Shown here: positions 1 through 5,691 of the stretch, in pieces | How the letters are laid out: every line of letters starts with the position of its first letter | Numbering within the stretch: position 1 is the first letter of the stretch | Assembly: GCA_938036545.1 (NCBI GenBank) | Contig: CALHQJ010000060.1 | Location: 1-5,826 of the forward strand | Direction of reading: 5' to 3' | Length of the DNA: 5,826 bases | From: an uncultured Clostridium sp. | GTDB taxonomy: Bacteria > Bacillota > Clostridia > Lachnospirales > Lachnospiraceae | The notes under the pieces: model-generated | What the model was told of the DNA's origin: nothing | Database searches by the model: none | What the model saw: only the letters and a program-made list of their open reading frames with translations | Translations under genes and position numbers: made by a program

Positions 1-465
1 TACCAGTCCGCCTGCCTCGATAATCTTCTGCATAAAAGGCGGAAATGCCTGACCCTGATAGGTTTCGTTCCTGGTCTTATTGGTAATAATACCACTGTCA
101 AAATCAATCTCAACTACGTCTCCGGCTTCAATCGATTTGGCTGCCTCCGGACACTCAATAATGGGCATGCCGATATTAATGGCATTGCGGTAAAAAATTC
201 TGGCAAAGGTTTCTGCAATCACGCAGCTGACTCCGGCGCACTTAATCGCCAGGGGCGCATGTTCTCTGGAGGAACCGCAGCCAAAGTTTTTATTGGCTAC
301 AATAATGTCTCCTTTCTGCACCTTATTTACAAAGTCCTTATCAATATCTTCCATACAGTGCTTTGCCAGCTCCTCGCCCTTGGTTGCATTTAAATAACGG
401 GCGGGAATAATCACGTCTGTATCTACATTATCTCCATATTTGAATACGTTTCCACACGCTTTCAT
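1..465 (-). CDS. leuD: 3-isopropylmalate dehydratase small subunit (3' end cut by window edge)
   Basis: Small (swivel-domain) subunit of isopropylmalate isomerase, which with LeuC converts 2-isopropylmalate to 3-isopropylmalate in cytosolic leucine synthesis. I translated 155 codons without a stop from the ATG at 465; this short bacterial/archaeal-type LeuD is usually about 160 residues, so only the extreme C-terminus is missing. Family motifs are visible: GDNVDTDVIIPARYL (11-25), FGCGSSREHA (61-70) with the substrate-binding Ser-Ser-Arg, and the AETFARIFYRNAIN block (84-97). The start is fixed by the Shine-Dalgarno AAGGAGG 5 nt upstream, overlapping the leuC stop. The gene lies 10 nt after leuC and is surely co-transcribed. 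LeuD and homoaconitase small subunits are homologous; the loop after IIPARYL reads Asn-Ala-Thr here, and specificity is assigned mainly from context. Leucine pathway is the most likely role. Confidence 0.95.
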   Translation of the reverse strand, partial: MKACGNVFKYGDNVDTDVIIPARYLNATKGEELAKHCMEDIDKDFVNKVQKGDIIVANKNFGCGSSREHAPLAIKCAGVSCVIAETFARIFYRNAINIGMPIIECPEAAKSIEAGDVVEIDFDSGIITNKTRNETYQGQAFPPFMQKIIEAGGLV

Positions 466-470
466 AACTG

Positions 471-477
471 CCTCCTT
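471..477 (-). promoter_or_regulatory. leuD ribosome-binding site overlapping the leuC stop codon
   Basis: On the minus strand the sequence reads TAAGGAGGCAGTTATG: the leuC stop codon TAA (478-476) supplies the first bases of the AAGGAGG Shine-Dalgarno, followed by 5 nt and the leuD ATG. A ribosome terminating on leuC covers this site, so the two subunits are probably translationally coupled, which fits their equal stoichiometry. The overlap is seen directly; coupling is inferred. Confidence 0.8.
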
Positions 478-1741
478 ATAATCCCAGTTCGCAGGGACAG
501 GAAATCTTTCCAGTCACGGCGCTGGCAGCCGCTATTGCAGGACTTGCCAGATATACTTCTGACTCTACATGACCCATACGGCCTACAAAATTTCGATTGG
601 TCGTGGAAATACACCGTTCTCCTGCCGCCAGAATTCCCATATAACCGCCTAAGCAGGGACCGCAGGTAGGAGTGCTGACAATGGCTCCCGCCTCAATAAA
701 AATTTCCAGCAGGCCTTCCCGTAAAGCCTGTAAATAAATGGCCTGGGTTGCCGGAATTACAATACAGCGGACTCCCTTTGCCACCTTGCGGCCTTTCATT
801 ACCTGGGCGGCAATCCGGATGTCATCGATACGTCCATTGGTACAGGAACCGATTACTGACTGCTGGATTTTTACTTCTCCAACCTGGTCAATGGTTCTGG
901 TATTTTCCGGCAGATGCGGGAAGGCTACCGTAGGCTTCAGCTGAGACAGGTCAATGGTAATAACCTGCTCGTATTCTGCATCTTCATCTGCCTCATACAC
1001 GGTAAATTTCCTCTTGGAATGTTCCCTCATGTAGGCTTTTGCCAAATCATCTACTGGGAAGATGCCATTTTTGCCGCCGGCTTCAATGGCCATATTGCAA
1101 ATAGTAAACCGATCGTCCATGGACAGATTGGCAATACCGTCTCCTGTAAATTCCATGGATTTATACAGAGCGCCGTCTACGCCAATCATACCGATAATGT
1201 GAAGAATCACATCTTTTCCGCTGACCCATCTGCCTGGTTTCCCTGTGAGAACAAACTTGATGGCAGACGGAACCTTAAACCAGGCTTTTCCGGTTACCAT
1301 ACCGGCAGCCATGTCCGTGCTTCCGACTCCTGTGGAAAATGCGCCTAATGCACCGTATGTACAGGTGTGGGAATCTGCACCGATTACTGCGTCTCCGGCT
1401 ACAACTAAGCCTTTTTCCGGCAAAAGGGCATGCTCAATTCCCATCTCTCCTACGTCAAAATAATTGGTAATCTCATGGCGGCAGGCAAAATCTCTGCAGC
1501 ATTTGCAGTTTTCTGCTGATTTAATATCTTTATTTGGAATAAAATGGTCCATAACCAAAGCGATTTTATCTTTATCAAACACGGTCTGGTTATTCATCTT
1601 CTGCATCTCATTAATGGCAACCGGTGAAGTAATGTCATTGCCAAGCACCAGATCCAAATCTGCCTCTATTAACTGACCGGCCTTTACCTCTGCAAGTCCT
1701 GCATGGGCCGCTAATATTTTCTGGGTCATTGTCATTCCCAT
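476..1741 (-). CDS. leuC: 3-isopropylmalate dehydratase large subunit
   Basis: Catalytic [4Fe-4S] subunit of isopropylmalate isomerase, aconitase superfamily, working in the cytosol with LeuD. The protein has 421 residues, the normal size of the shorter bacterial/archaeal LeuC type. Cluster ligands are all present: Cys300 in VIGSCTNGR and Cys360/Cys363 in PTCGPCLGG, matching both aconitase signatures. Other active-site stretches are MDHFIPN (64-70), GADSHTCTYGALG (121-133) and NRNFVGRMGH (382-391). The ATG at 1741 has AGGAGG nine bases upstream; two further in-frame ATGs (codons 3 and 5) follow, but the spacing favours the first. It is the first gene of a leuCD unit transcribed away from a LysR-type regulator gene. 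Homoaconitase large subunits are close relatives, but the combination with leuD and the absence of lysine-pathway genes favours leucine synthesis. The frame is intact. Confidence 0.96.
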   Translation of the reverse strand: MGMTMTQKILAAHAGLAEVKAGQLIEADLDLVLGNDITSPVAINEMQKMNNQTVFDKDKIALVMDHFIPNKDIKSAENCKCCRDFACRHEITNYFDVGEMGIEHALLPEKGLVVAGDAVIGADSHTCTYGALGAFSTGVGSTDMAAGMVTGKAWFKVPSAIKFVLTGKPGRWVSGKDVILHIIGMIGVDGALYKSMEFTGDGIANLSMDDRFTICNMAIEAGGKNGIFPVDDLAKAYMREHSKRKFTVYEADEDAEYEQVITIDLSQLKPTVAFPHLPENTRTIDQVGEVKIQQSVIGSCTNGRIDDIRIAAQVMKGRKVAKGVRCIVIPATQAIYLQALREGLLEIFIEAGAIVSTPTCGPCLGGYMGILAAGERCISTTNRNFVGRMGHVESEVYLASPAIAAASAVTGKISCPCELGL

Positions 1742-1778
1742 TGTGCTGCTCCTCCTTTTTTTGTCTCAAAGGTCTTGC

Positions 1779-1808
1779 TTTACATCTTACCATAATTTTT
1801 GCTATAAT
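1779..1808 (+). promoter_or_regulatory. predicted promoter of the LysR-type regulator gene
   Basis: TTTACA (1779-1784) and a perfect TATAAT (1803-1808) with an 18-bp spacer give a good sigma-A promoter; the predicted start near 1815 leaves a leader of about 47 nt. Its -10 box occupies nearly the same bases as the predicted leuC -10 read on the other strand, so the two polymerases should compete. The Shine-Dalgarno GGAG (1850-1853) sits 8 nt before the ATG. Confidence 0.6.
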
Positions 1809-1833
1809 AACAATACATATAAGATATATTCAA
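1804..1833 (-). promoter_or_regulatory. predicted leuCD promoter
   Basis: On the minus strand a -35-like TTGAAT (1833-1828) and a -10-like TATTAT (1809-1804) are separated by 18 bp, placing the start about 55 nt upstream of the leuC ATG. Each box departs from consensus (4/6 and 5/6), as is usual for activator-dependent promoters. A weaker alternative, TTGTTA-18-TAAGAT, lies nearer leuC. The leader is too short and unstructured to hold a T-box or attenuator. This is a prediction from sequence only. Confidence 0.45.
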
Positions 1834-1837
1834 TATA
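1817..1837. promoter_or_regulatory. candidate operator: three alternating ATATA/TATAT half-sites
   Basis: ATATA (1817-1821), TATAT (1825-1829) and ATATA (1833-1837) are spaced exactly 8 bp apart with AGA and TCA between them, giving two overlapping 13-bp dyads. A T-N11-A pair, the loose LysR-family core, also occurs (1820 and 1832). The array covers the predicted leuC -35 box and lies just downstream of the predicted regulator start, a position suited to control of leuCD and autorepression. AT-rich DNA makes such symmetry easy to get by chance, so this is tentative. Confidence 0.3.
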
Positions 1838-1861
1838 AAGTACAGTTATGGAGATTTTTTT

Positions 1862-2752
1862 ATGGAACAGCATCTTTCCCAATATAAAATTTTTTACGAA
1901 GTAGCCAGAACCGGCAATATATCCAAAGCCGCTAAAGAGCTCTATATCAGTCAGCCTGCCATCAGCAAAGCCATCAGCAAACTGGAGGAAAGCTTAAATA
2001 CCCTTCTTTTTTTAAGAAGTTCCCGCGGAGTACAGCTGACAGAAGAAGGCGAGATTTTATTTGAGCACGTCCGGGCTGCCTTTGAATCCCTGACCAGAGG
2101 CGAAGAGGAACTAAAACGGGTACAGGAGTTTCATATCGGACATCTGCGGATCGGGGTCAGCAATACCTTGTGCAAATACATGCTGCTGCCTTATTTAAAG
2201 GGATTTGTAGAGCAGTATCCCCATGTCAGGATTACCATTGAAAGCCAGTCCAGCATCCAGACTCTGTCCATGCTGGATCAGTCCCGAATTGATCTGGGAC
2301 TGGTGGCTGAACCAAAAAGCAAAAAAGGGCTGACTTTTACCCCTCTGCTGGATATTAAAGACGCCTTTGTAACAACTCCCCAATATTTAAAAAACCTCCG
2401 CCTGCGCGAAGGTAAAGATGTAGATGTGTTCCAGAAAGGGACCATTATGATGTTAGACAGTAAAAACATGTCCAGACATTATATTGACCAATATCTTTCC
2501 GAACAGGACATTGAACCAAAACAGATTTTAGAAGTAACAACAATGGATCTCATTATTGAGTTTGCCAAAATCGGTTTGGGCATCGGATGCGTTATCCGTG
2601 ACTTCGTTCAGGATGAACTGGATGCCGGAACTCTTACCGAAATTCCATTAAACGCCCCTATCCCCAAACGGACTATTGGCTTTGCCTGCAGATCGGACGG
2701 CCATTCCAGAGCCTTATCCCTGTTTCTTCAATTCTGCAGGCAGCAGGTGTAA
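1862..2752 (+). CDS. LysR-type transcriptional regulator, probable regulator of leuCD
   Basis: The protein has 296 residues, the usual LysR-family size. Residues 1-60 form the winged helix-turn-helix: the ISKAAKELYISQPAISKAIS stretch (20-39) is the helix-turn-helix core with the family's SQPAISKAI recognition helix, followed by LEESLNTLLFLRSSRGVQLTEEG (41-63). A linker helix covers roughly 60-90, then the periplasmic-binding-protein-like effector domain begins at HIGHLRIGVS (91-100) and runs to the C-terminus, with the typical GLGIGCVIRDFVQDEL segment (238-253). It acts as a cytosolic, probably tetrameric DNA-binding protein. The start is supported by GGAG 8 nt upstream and by alignment of the helix-turn-helix with the N-terminus. 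It is divergent from leuC, the classical arrangement of a LysR regulator and its target, so control of leuCD by a leucine-pathway intermediate is a reasonable inference. The effector cannot be read from sequence. Confidence 0.93.
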   Translation: MEQHLSQYKIFYEVARTGNISKAAKELYISQPAISKAISKLEESLNTLLFLRSSRGVQLTEEGEILFEHVRAAFESLTRGEEELKRVQEFHIGHLRIGVSNTLCKYMLLPYLKGFVEQYPHVRITIESQSSIQTLSMLDQSRIDLGLVAEPKSKKGLTFTPLLDIKDAFVTTPQYLKNLRLREGKDVDVFQKGTIMMLDSKNMSRHYIDQYLSEQDIEPKQILEVTTMDLIIEFAKIGLGIGCVIRDFVQDELDAGTLTEIPLNAPIPKRTIGFACRSDGHSRALSLFLQFCRQQV

Positions 2753-2764
2753 TTCATTGTTACA
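2753..2764. other. 12-bp convergent gap without a visible terminator
   Basis: The LysR gene (stop 2750-2752) and the ATPase gene (stop 2767-2765) end tail to tail. The 12 bases between them, ttcattgttaca, contain no hairpin or T-run, and I see no convincing GC stem with a U-tract in the adjoining coding ends. Transcripts of the two genes probably overlap at their 3' ends. Confidence 0.7.
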
Positions 2765-5386
2765 TTACTTTCTGAATTTGGAAGCCAGCCACTTTAACAC
2801 CTGAATAATCGGCAGGGTTAATATGGACAGGCCGTACACGGTAAACAACTGAGGCCATGTAAGGGTCTGAACCTGGAAGAAGCCTTCTAAAGCCGGAGCA
2901 GAAAGTACCATGTTTAAAAGCAGGAATCCTACAAGGAATGCGCCCTGCATATAGATGTTATTGAAAAATCCCCGTTTTCCAATTACCGGATTTACGGATT
3001 TACAGTTATATCCATGAACCAGACGGGACAGGCACAGAGTACCAAATGCCATGGTGCTGGCAAGGAGAGTTCCATTCTCTCCGCCCTGATTTAAACCGAT
3101 CAAAAAGGCTGCAAATGTAAGGGCGCCGATTACCAGACCTTCCACGCCGATTCTTGCCATAAAGGATTTGGTCAGTAAAGATTCTCCTGCAGGACGGGGT
3201 TTTTCTTCCATAACAGACTTTTTATGAGGTTCCAGTCCCAATGCAATTGCCGGAAGACTGTCTGTCAAAAGGTTAATAAATAACAGGTGTACTGGAGCAA
3301 ACGGCACCGGAAGGCTTAGCAGGGAGGCTGCCAAAACTACCAGGATTCCACCGAAGTTACCGGACAGTAAAAACTGGATGGACCCCTTAATATTGGAATA
3401 AACATTTCTTCCATTTTCTACTGCTTTTACAATAGTTGCAAAGTTATCGTCTGTTAAAACCATTGACGCTGCGTCTTTTGACACCTGGCTGCCTGTAATT
3501 CCCATGGCCACGCCAATGTCTGCCTGTTTCAATGCCGGAGCGTCGTTTACTCCGTCTCCGGTCATGGCTACTACGTTGCCTTTGTTCTGCCATGCCTTTA
3601 CAATACGGATTTTATGTTCCGGCGAAACTCTTGCATAAACGGAAATGCCTTCTACAAATTTCTCCAGCTCCTCATCACTCATATTGTCAATGACTGCACC
3701 TTCACAGGCTTCTTTTTCATCTTCCAGAATACCAATTCGTTTCGCAATGGCTGCAGCTGTAACCTTATGGTCACCGGTAATCATAATGGGACGGATTCCA
3801 GCGCTCTTGCAGGCTTTTACCGCTTCCATACTTTCCTCTCTTGGCGGGTCCATCATGGCAATCAGACCAAAGAAGGTCAGGTTATTTTCATCCTCCATTT
3901 GAAGCTGGCGGCTTTCTTTAAACTTACGATATGCTACTGCCAGCACACGAAGGCCGTTTTCTGAATAATGCCGGTTCCACTGTTCAATCTGTTTTCTGTC
4001 CTCTTCTGTAATCGACACTGCTGCCCCGTTTTTCTGAATGGAAGTTACCCGATCCATCATTACGTCTACAGCGCCTTTGGTAATCATGGTCCAGCCGTTT
4101 TTTAACTGATGGAAGGTGGACATCATCTTTCTGTCACTGTCAAATGGAAGTTCGCTGATTCTCGGATAAGCGGCTCTCAGTCTGGACGGCGGTACTCCTA
4201 CAGATGCACTTAAGTCAATCATGGCAGTTTCTGTAGGATCTCCCAGTCTCTGGCCATTTTCATTGGTAGAGTCATTACATAAAACTGAAAGACGAATCAT
4301 CTCTTTATGAAGAGGATTTAATGGATTAACCGATTTGGCGTCTACATTTTCACCCTCCATAAAATAATGTTCTACAGTCATCTTATTCTGGGTCAGGGTT
4401 CCTGTCTTATCAGAACAGATAATAGATACGCTTCCCAGTCCTTCCACTGCCTGCAGTTTTCGGATAATTGCGCCTTCTTTTGCCATCCTGGAAGTACCAA
4501 ATGCCAGTACAATGGTTACGATGGAACTTAATGCTTCCGGAATCGCCGCTACTGCCAGTGCTACTGCAAACAGGAATGCATCTGCTGCTGCGCCGCCTCT
4601 GAATACCTGAACACCAAACAGGATTCCGCAGAAAATCAAAATCAAAATAGAAAGATTTTTTCCAAACTGATCCAGGCTTACCTGAAGAGGAGTCTTTTTC
4701 TCTGATGCATTTTTCAAAAGCCCTGCAATCTTTCCGACTTCCGTCTCCATTCCAATACCTGTTACCAGGAAAGAGCCTCGTCCGTAAGTAATAAAGCTGC
4801 CGGAATATACCATGTTCTTTCTATCGCCTAAAGGAAGTTCTCCTGAAAGAGGCTGGTCGGTTTTCTCTACTCCCAGGCTTTCTCCTGTCAGGGCGCTTTC
4901 ATCTGCCTTCATGCTGGCACATTCCATAATTCTTCCGTCTGCCGGCACACAGTCACCAGCTTCCAGATACACCAAATCTCCAATGGTAACTTCCCTGCTG
5001 GGAATTTCTGTCACGTGTCCGTCTCGGAACACCTTACAGACTGGCGCCGACAACGCCTTTAAGCCATTAAGGGACTGCTCTGCTTTTACGGTCTGAACCG
5101 TTCCTAATATTGCATTCATAGTAATTACAATTAAAATTACCACCGCACTTTCTGTTTCACCTAAAAACAGGGAAACCACTGCGGCTGCAATTAAAATCAG
5201 AACCAGGAAATCTTTGAACTGTTCCAAAAAGATTTGAAACGTGGTCTTTTTCTTTCCTTCATCTAATTCATTGGGGCCGTACTTTGCCTGATTTTTACTA
5301 ATCTCTTCTGCTGACAAAGGAGTTTCTTTGCCGTTTACTTTTTTCCATGCCTCATCAGGCTTCAGATTGTAAAATTCATTGCTCAT
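2765..5386 (-). CDS. P2-type cation-transporting ATPase, probable Mn2+ (or Ca2+) exporter
   Basis: A membrane pump of 873 residues using ATP to export a divalent cation. In order: N-terminal cation-ATPase domain (about 1-55), TM1-TM2 (about 58-98), actuator domain with PADGR (148-152) and TGES (167-170), TM3-TM4 (about 245-296) with PEAL (283-286), phosphorylation motif CSDKTGTLT with Asp326, nucleotide-binding KGA (437-439), TGDH (537-540) and hinge TGDGVNDAPALK (609-620), then six C-terminal TM segments. Glu284, Asn705, Thr708 and Asp709 (NLLTDSLPA) match SERCA site II, but TM5 reads GNFGG, with Gly680 where SERCA has the site-I Glu771. A one-ion pump is therefore likely, as in PMCA and the Mn2+/Ca2+ SPCA pumps. 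Homology alone suggests calcium; the yybP-ykoY riboswitch upstream points to Mn2+. I chose ATG 5386 because AAGGAG lies 7 nt before it; ATG 5392 is too close and ATG 5446 has no ribosome-binding site. Confidence 0.93.
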   Translation of the reverse strand: MSNEFYNLKPDEAWKKVNGKETPLSAEEISKNQAKYGPNELDEGKKKTTFQIFLEQFKDFLVLILIAAAVVSLFLGETESAVVILIVITMNAILGTVQTVKAEQSLNGLKALSAPVCKVFRDGHVTEIPSREVTIGDLVYLEAGDCVPADGRIMECASMKADESALTGESLGVEKTDQPLSGELPLGDRKNMVYSGSFITYGRGSFLVTGIGMETEVGKIAGLLKNASEKKTPLQVSLDQFGKNLSILILIFCGILFGVQVFRGGAAADAFLFAVALAVAAIPEALSSIVTIVLAFGTSRMAKEGAIIRKLQAVEGLGSVSIICSDKTGTLTQNKMTVEHYFMEGENVDAKSVNPLNPLHKEMIRLSVLCNDSTNENGQRLGDPTETAMIDLSASVGVPPSRLRAAYPRISELPFDSDRKMMSTFHQLKNGWTMITKGAVDVMMDRVTSIQKNGAAVSITEEDRKQIEQWNRHYSENGLRVLAVAYRKFKESRQLQMEDENNLTFFGLIAMMDPPREESMEAVKACKSAGIRPIMITGDHKVTAAAIAKRIGILEDEKEACEGAVIDNMSDEELEKFVEGISVYARVSPEHKIRIVKAWQNKGNVVAMTGDGVNDAPALKQADIGVAMGITGSQVSKDAASMVLTDDNFATIVKAVENGRNVYSNIKGSIQFLLSGNFGGILVVLAASLLSLPVPFAPVHLLFINLLTDSLPAIALGLEPHKKSVMEEKPRPAGESLLTKSFMARIGVEGLVIGALTFAAFLIGLNQGGENGTLLASTMAFGTLCLSRLVHGYNCKSVNPVIGKRGFFNNIYMQGAFLVGFLLLNMVLSAPALEGFFQVQTLTWPQLFTVYGLSILTLPIIQVLKWLASKFRK

Positions 5387-5393
5387 CCTCATT

Positions 5394-5399
5394 CTCCTT
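5394..5399 (-). promoter_or_regulatory. ATPase ribosome-binding site, decides the start codon
   Basis: AAGGAG on the minus strand is followed by 7 nt and the ATG at 5386 (Met-Ser-Asn-Glu-Phe). The in-frame ATG at 5392 is only one base beyond the purine run and the ATG at 5446 has no Shine-Dalgarno, so the longest reading adds 20 residues that are probably not translated. Confidence 0.8.
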
Positions 5400-5477
5400 T
5401 CCACTTTCGTCCATAGCTTTATATTTCCAAAAAAGCCGGACTCCATACGGTTACTTTATTCTGGATTTTTCAAACAC

Positions 5478-5526
5478 AAAAAGGCGAGGCCTTTGTTGCA
5501 TCTGAACATGCAATAAAAGTCTCGCC
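5478..5526 (-). terminator. intrinsic terminator, expression platform of the riboswitch
   Basis: On the minus strand a 19-position stem (5526-5508 with 5501-5483), closing a 6-nt loop GTTCAG, is followed by five T residues (5482-5478). The stem has GGCGAG/CTCGCC at its base and TTGCAT/ATGCAA at its top, with two A-C mismatches and one G-U pair. Its 5' arm contains bases 5519-5512, which are also the 3' strand of aptamer helix P1, so hairpin and aptamer cannot both form. It sits about 92 nt upstream of the ATPase start codon, so it acts as a conditional leader terminator. On the plus strand the stem is not followed by a T-run, so it works in one direction only. Confidence 0.88.
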
Positions 5527-5631
5527 ATTTCATTACGATACGGATGAGCAATCTCATCGTGTTGACATACCGCAAACGTCATTCTTCCCTCTTAAAATCA
5601 GAAAGTTTAACGCCAGCTACTCCCTCTTATT
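5512..5631 (-). promoter_or_regulatory. yybP-ykoY family (Mn2+-sensing) riboswitch aptamer
   Basis: The leader RNA starts with helix P1, AATAAGAG (5631-5624) pairing all eight positions with CTTTTATT (5519-5512, one G-U). Next is the family's conserved L1 segment GGAGTAGC (5623-5616), facing GGCGAGA (5526-5520) on the 3' side. Hairpin P2 pairs 5617-5608 with 5581-5572 (one U-U mismatch, several G-U) and is capped by CTTTC/GGAAG (5605-5601, 5588-5584). P3 pairs GGTATG (5571-5566) with CGTATC (5542-5537), continues with GATGAG/CTCATC (5558-5553, 5548-5543), and carries the bulge TCAACAC (5565-5559), matching the conserved L3 loop that docks on L1 to form the Mn2+ site. Known members control Mn2+ export genes, P-type ATPases among them. 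I assigned the class from memory of the consensus and by hand folding. Metal binding should stabilise P1, block the terminator and turn the ATPase on. Confidence 0.88.
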
Positions 5632-5638
5632 AATGGAT

Positions 5639-5667
5639 ACTATAACCGATTGCTTTTTAACTGTCAA
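5639..5667 (-). promoter_or_regulatory. promoter of the riboswitch-ATPase transcript
   Basis: The minus strand reads TTGACA (5667-5662), a 17-bp spacer and TATAGT (5644-5639): a perfect -35 and a 5/6 -10 at ideal spacing. The predicted start is about 5631-5634, at the first bases of aptamer helix P1, so the transcript would begin essentially with the riboswitch. Such a strong unregulated promoter suits control by leader termination. Confidence 0.85.
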
Positions 5668-5691
5668 TGATAAATTTGTAAAATATTCCTG

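Noticed and set aside
914..1348. Plus-strand 144-codon open frame opposite leuC
   Set aside because: It lies entirely antisense to a well-conserved leuC, lacks a ribosome-binding site and has no recognisable domain; it is a shadow of the coding strand.
1742..1800. T-box or leader-peptide attenuator before leuC
   Set aside because: The leader is about 55 nt, AT-rich, without a stem-loop, T-box sequence, leucine-rich peptide or terminator.
2725..2752. Hairpin from CTGCAG and the CAGGCAGCAGG repeat at the end of the LysR gene as a terminator
   Set aside because: The only perfect symmetry is the six-base CTGCAG with no loop, and no T-run follows.
3614..3964. Plus-strand 116-codon open frame opposite the ATPase gene
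   Set aside because: Antisense to conserved ATPase domains, Phe/Cys/Asn-rich low-quality composition and no start signals.
5387..5446. 20-residue N-terminal extension of the ATPase from the upstream ATG at 5446
   Set aside because: No Shine-Dalgarno precedes that ATG, while AAGGAG sits 7 nt before the ATG at 5386, where family similarity also begins.
5424..5452. Second terminator in the ATPase leader, from CCG/CGG pairing followed by a T-run near 5430
   Set aside because: The stem is only three or four pairs around a nine-base loop, too weak to terminate; the T-run is part of ordinary AT-rich leader.
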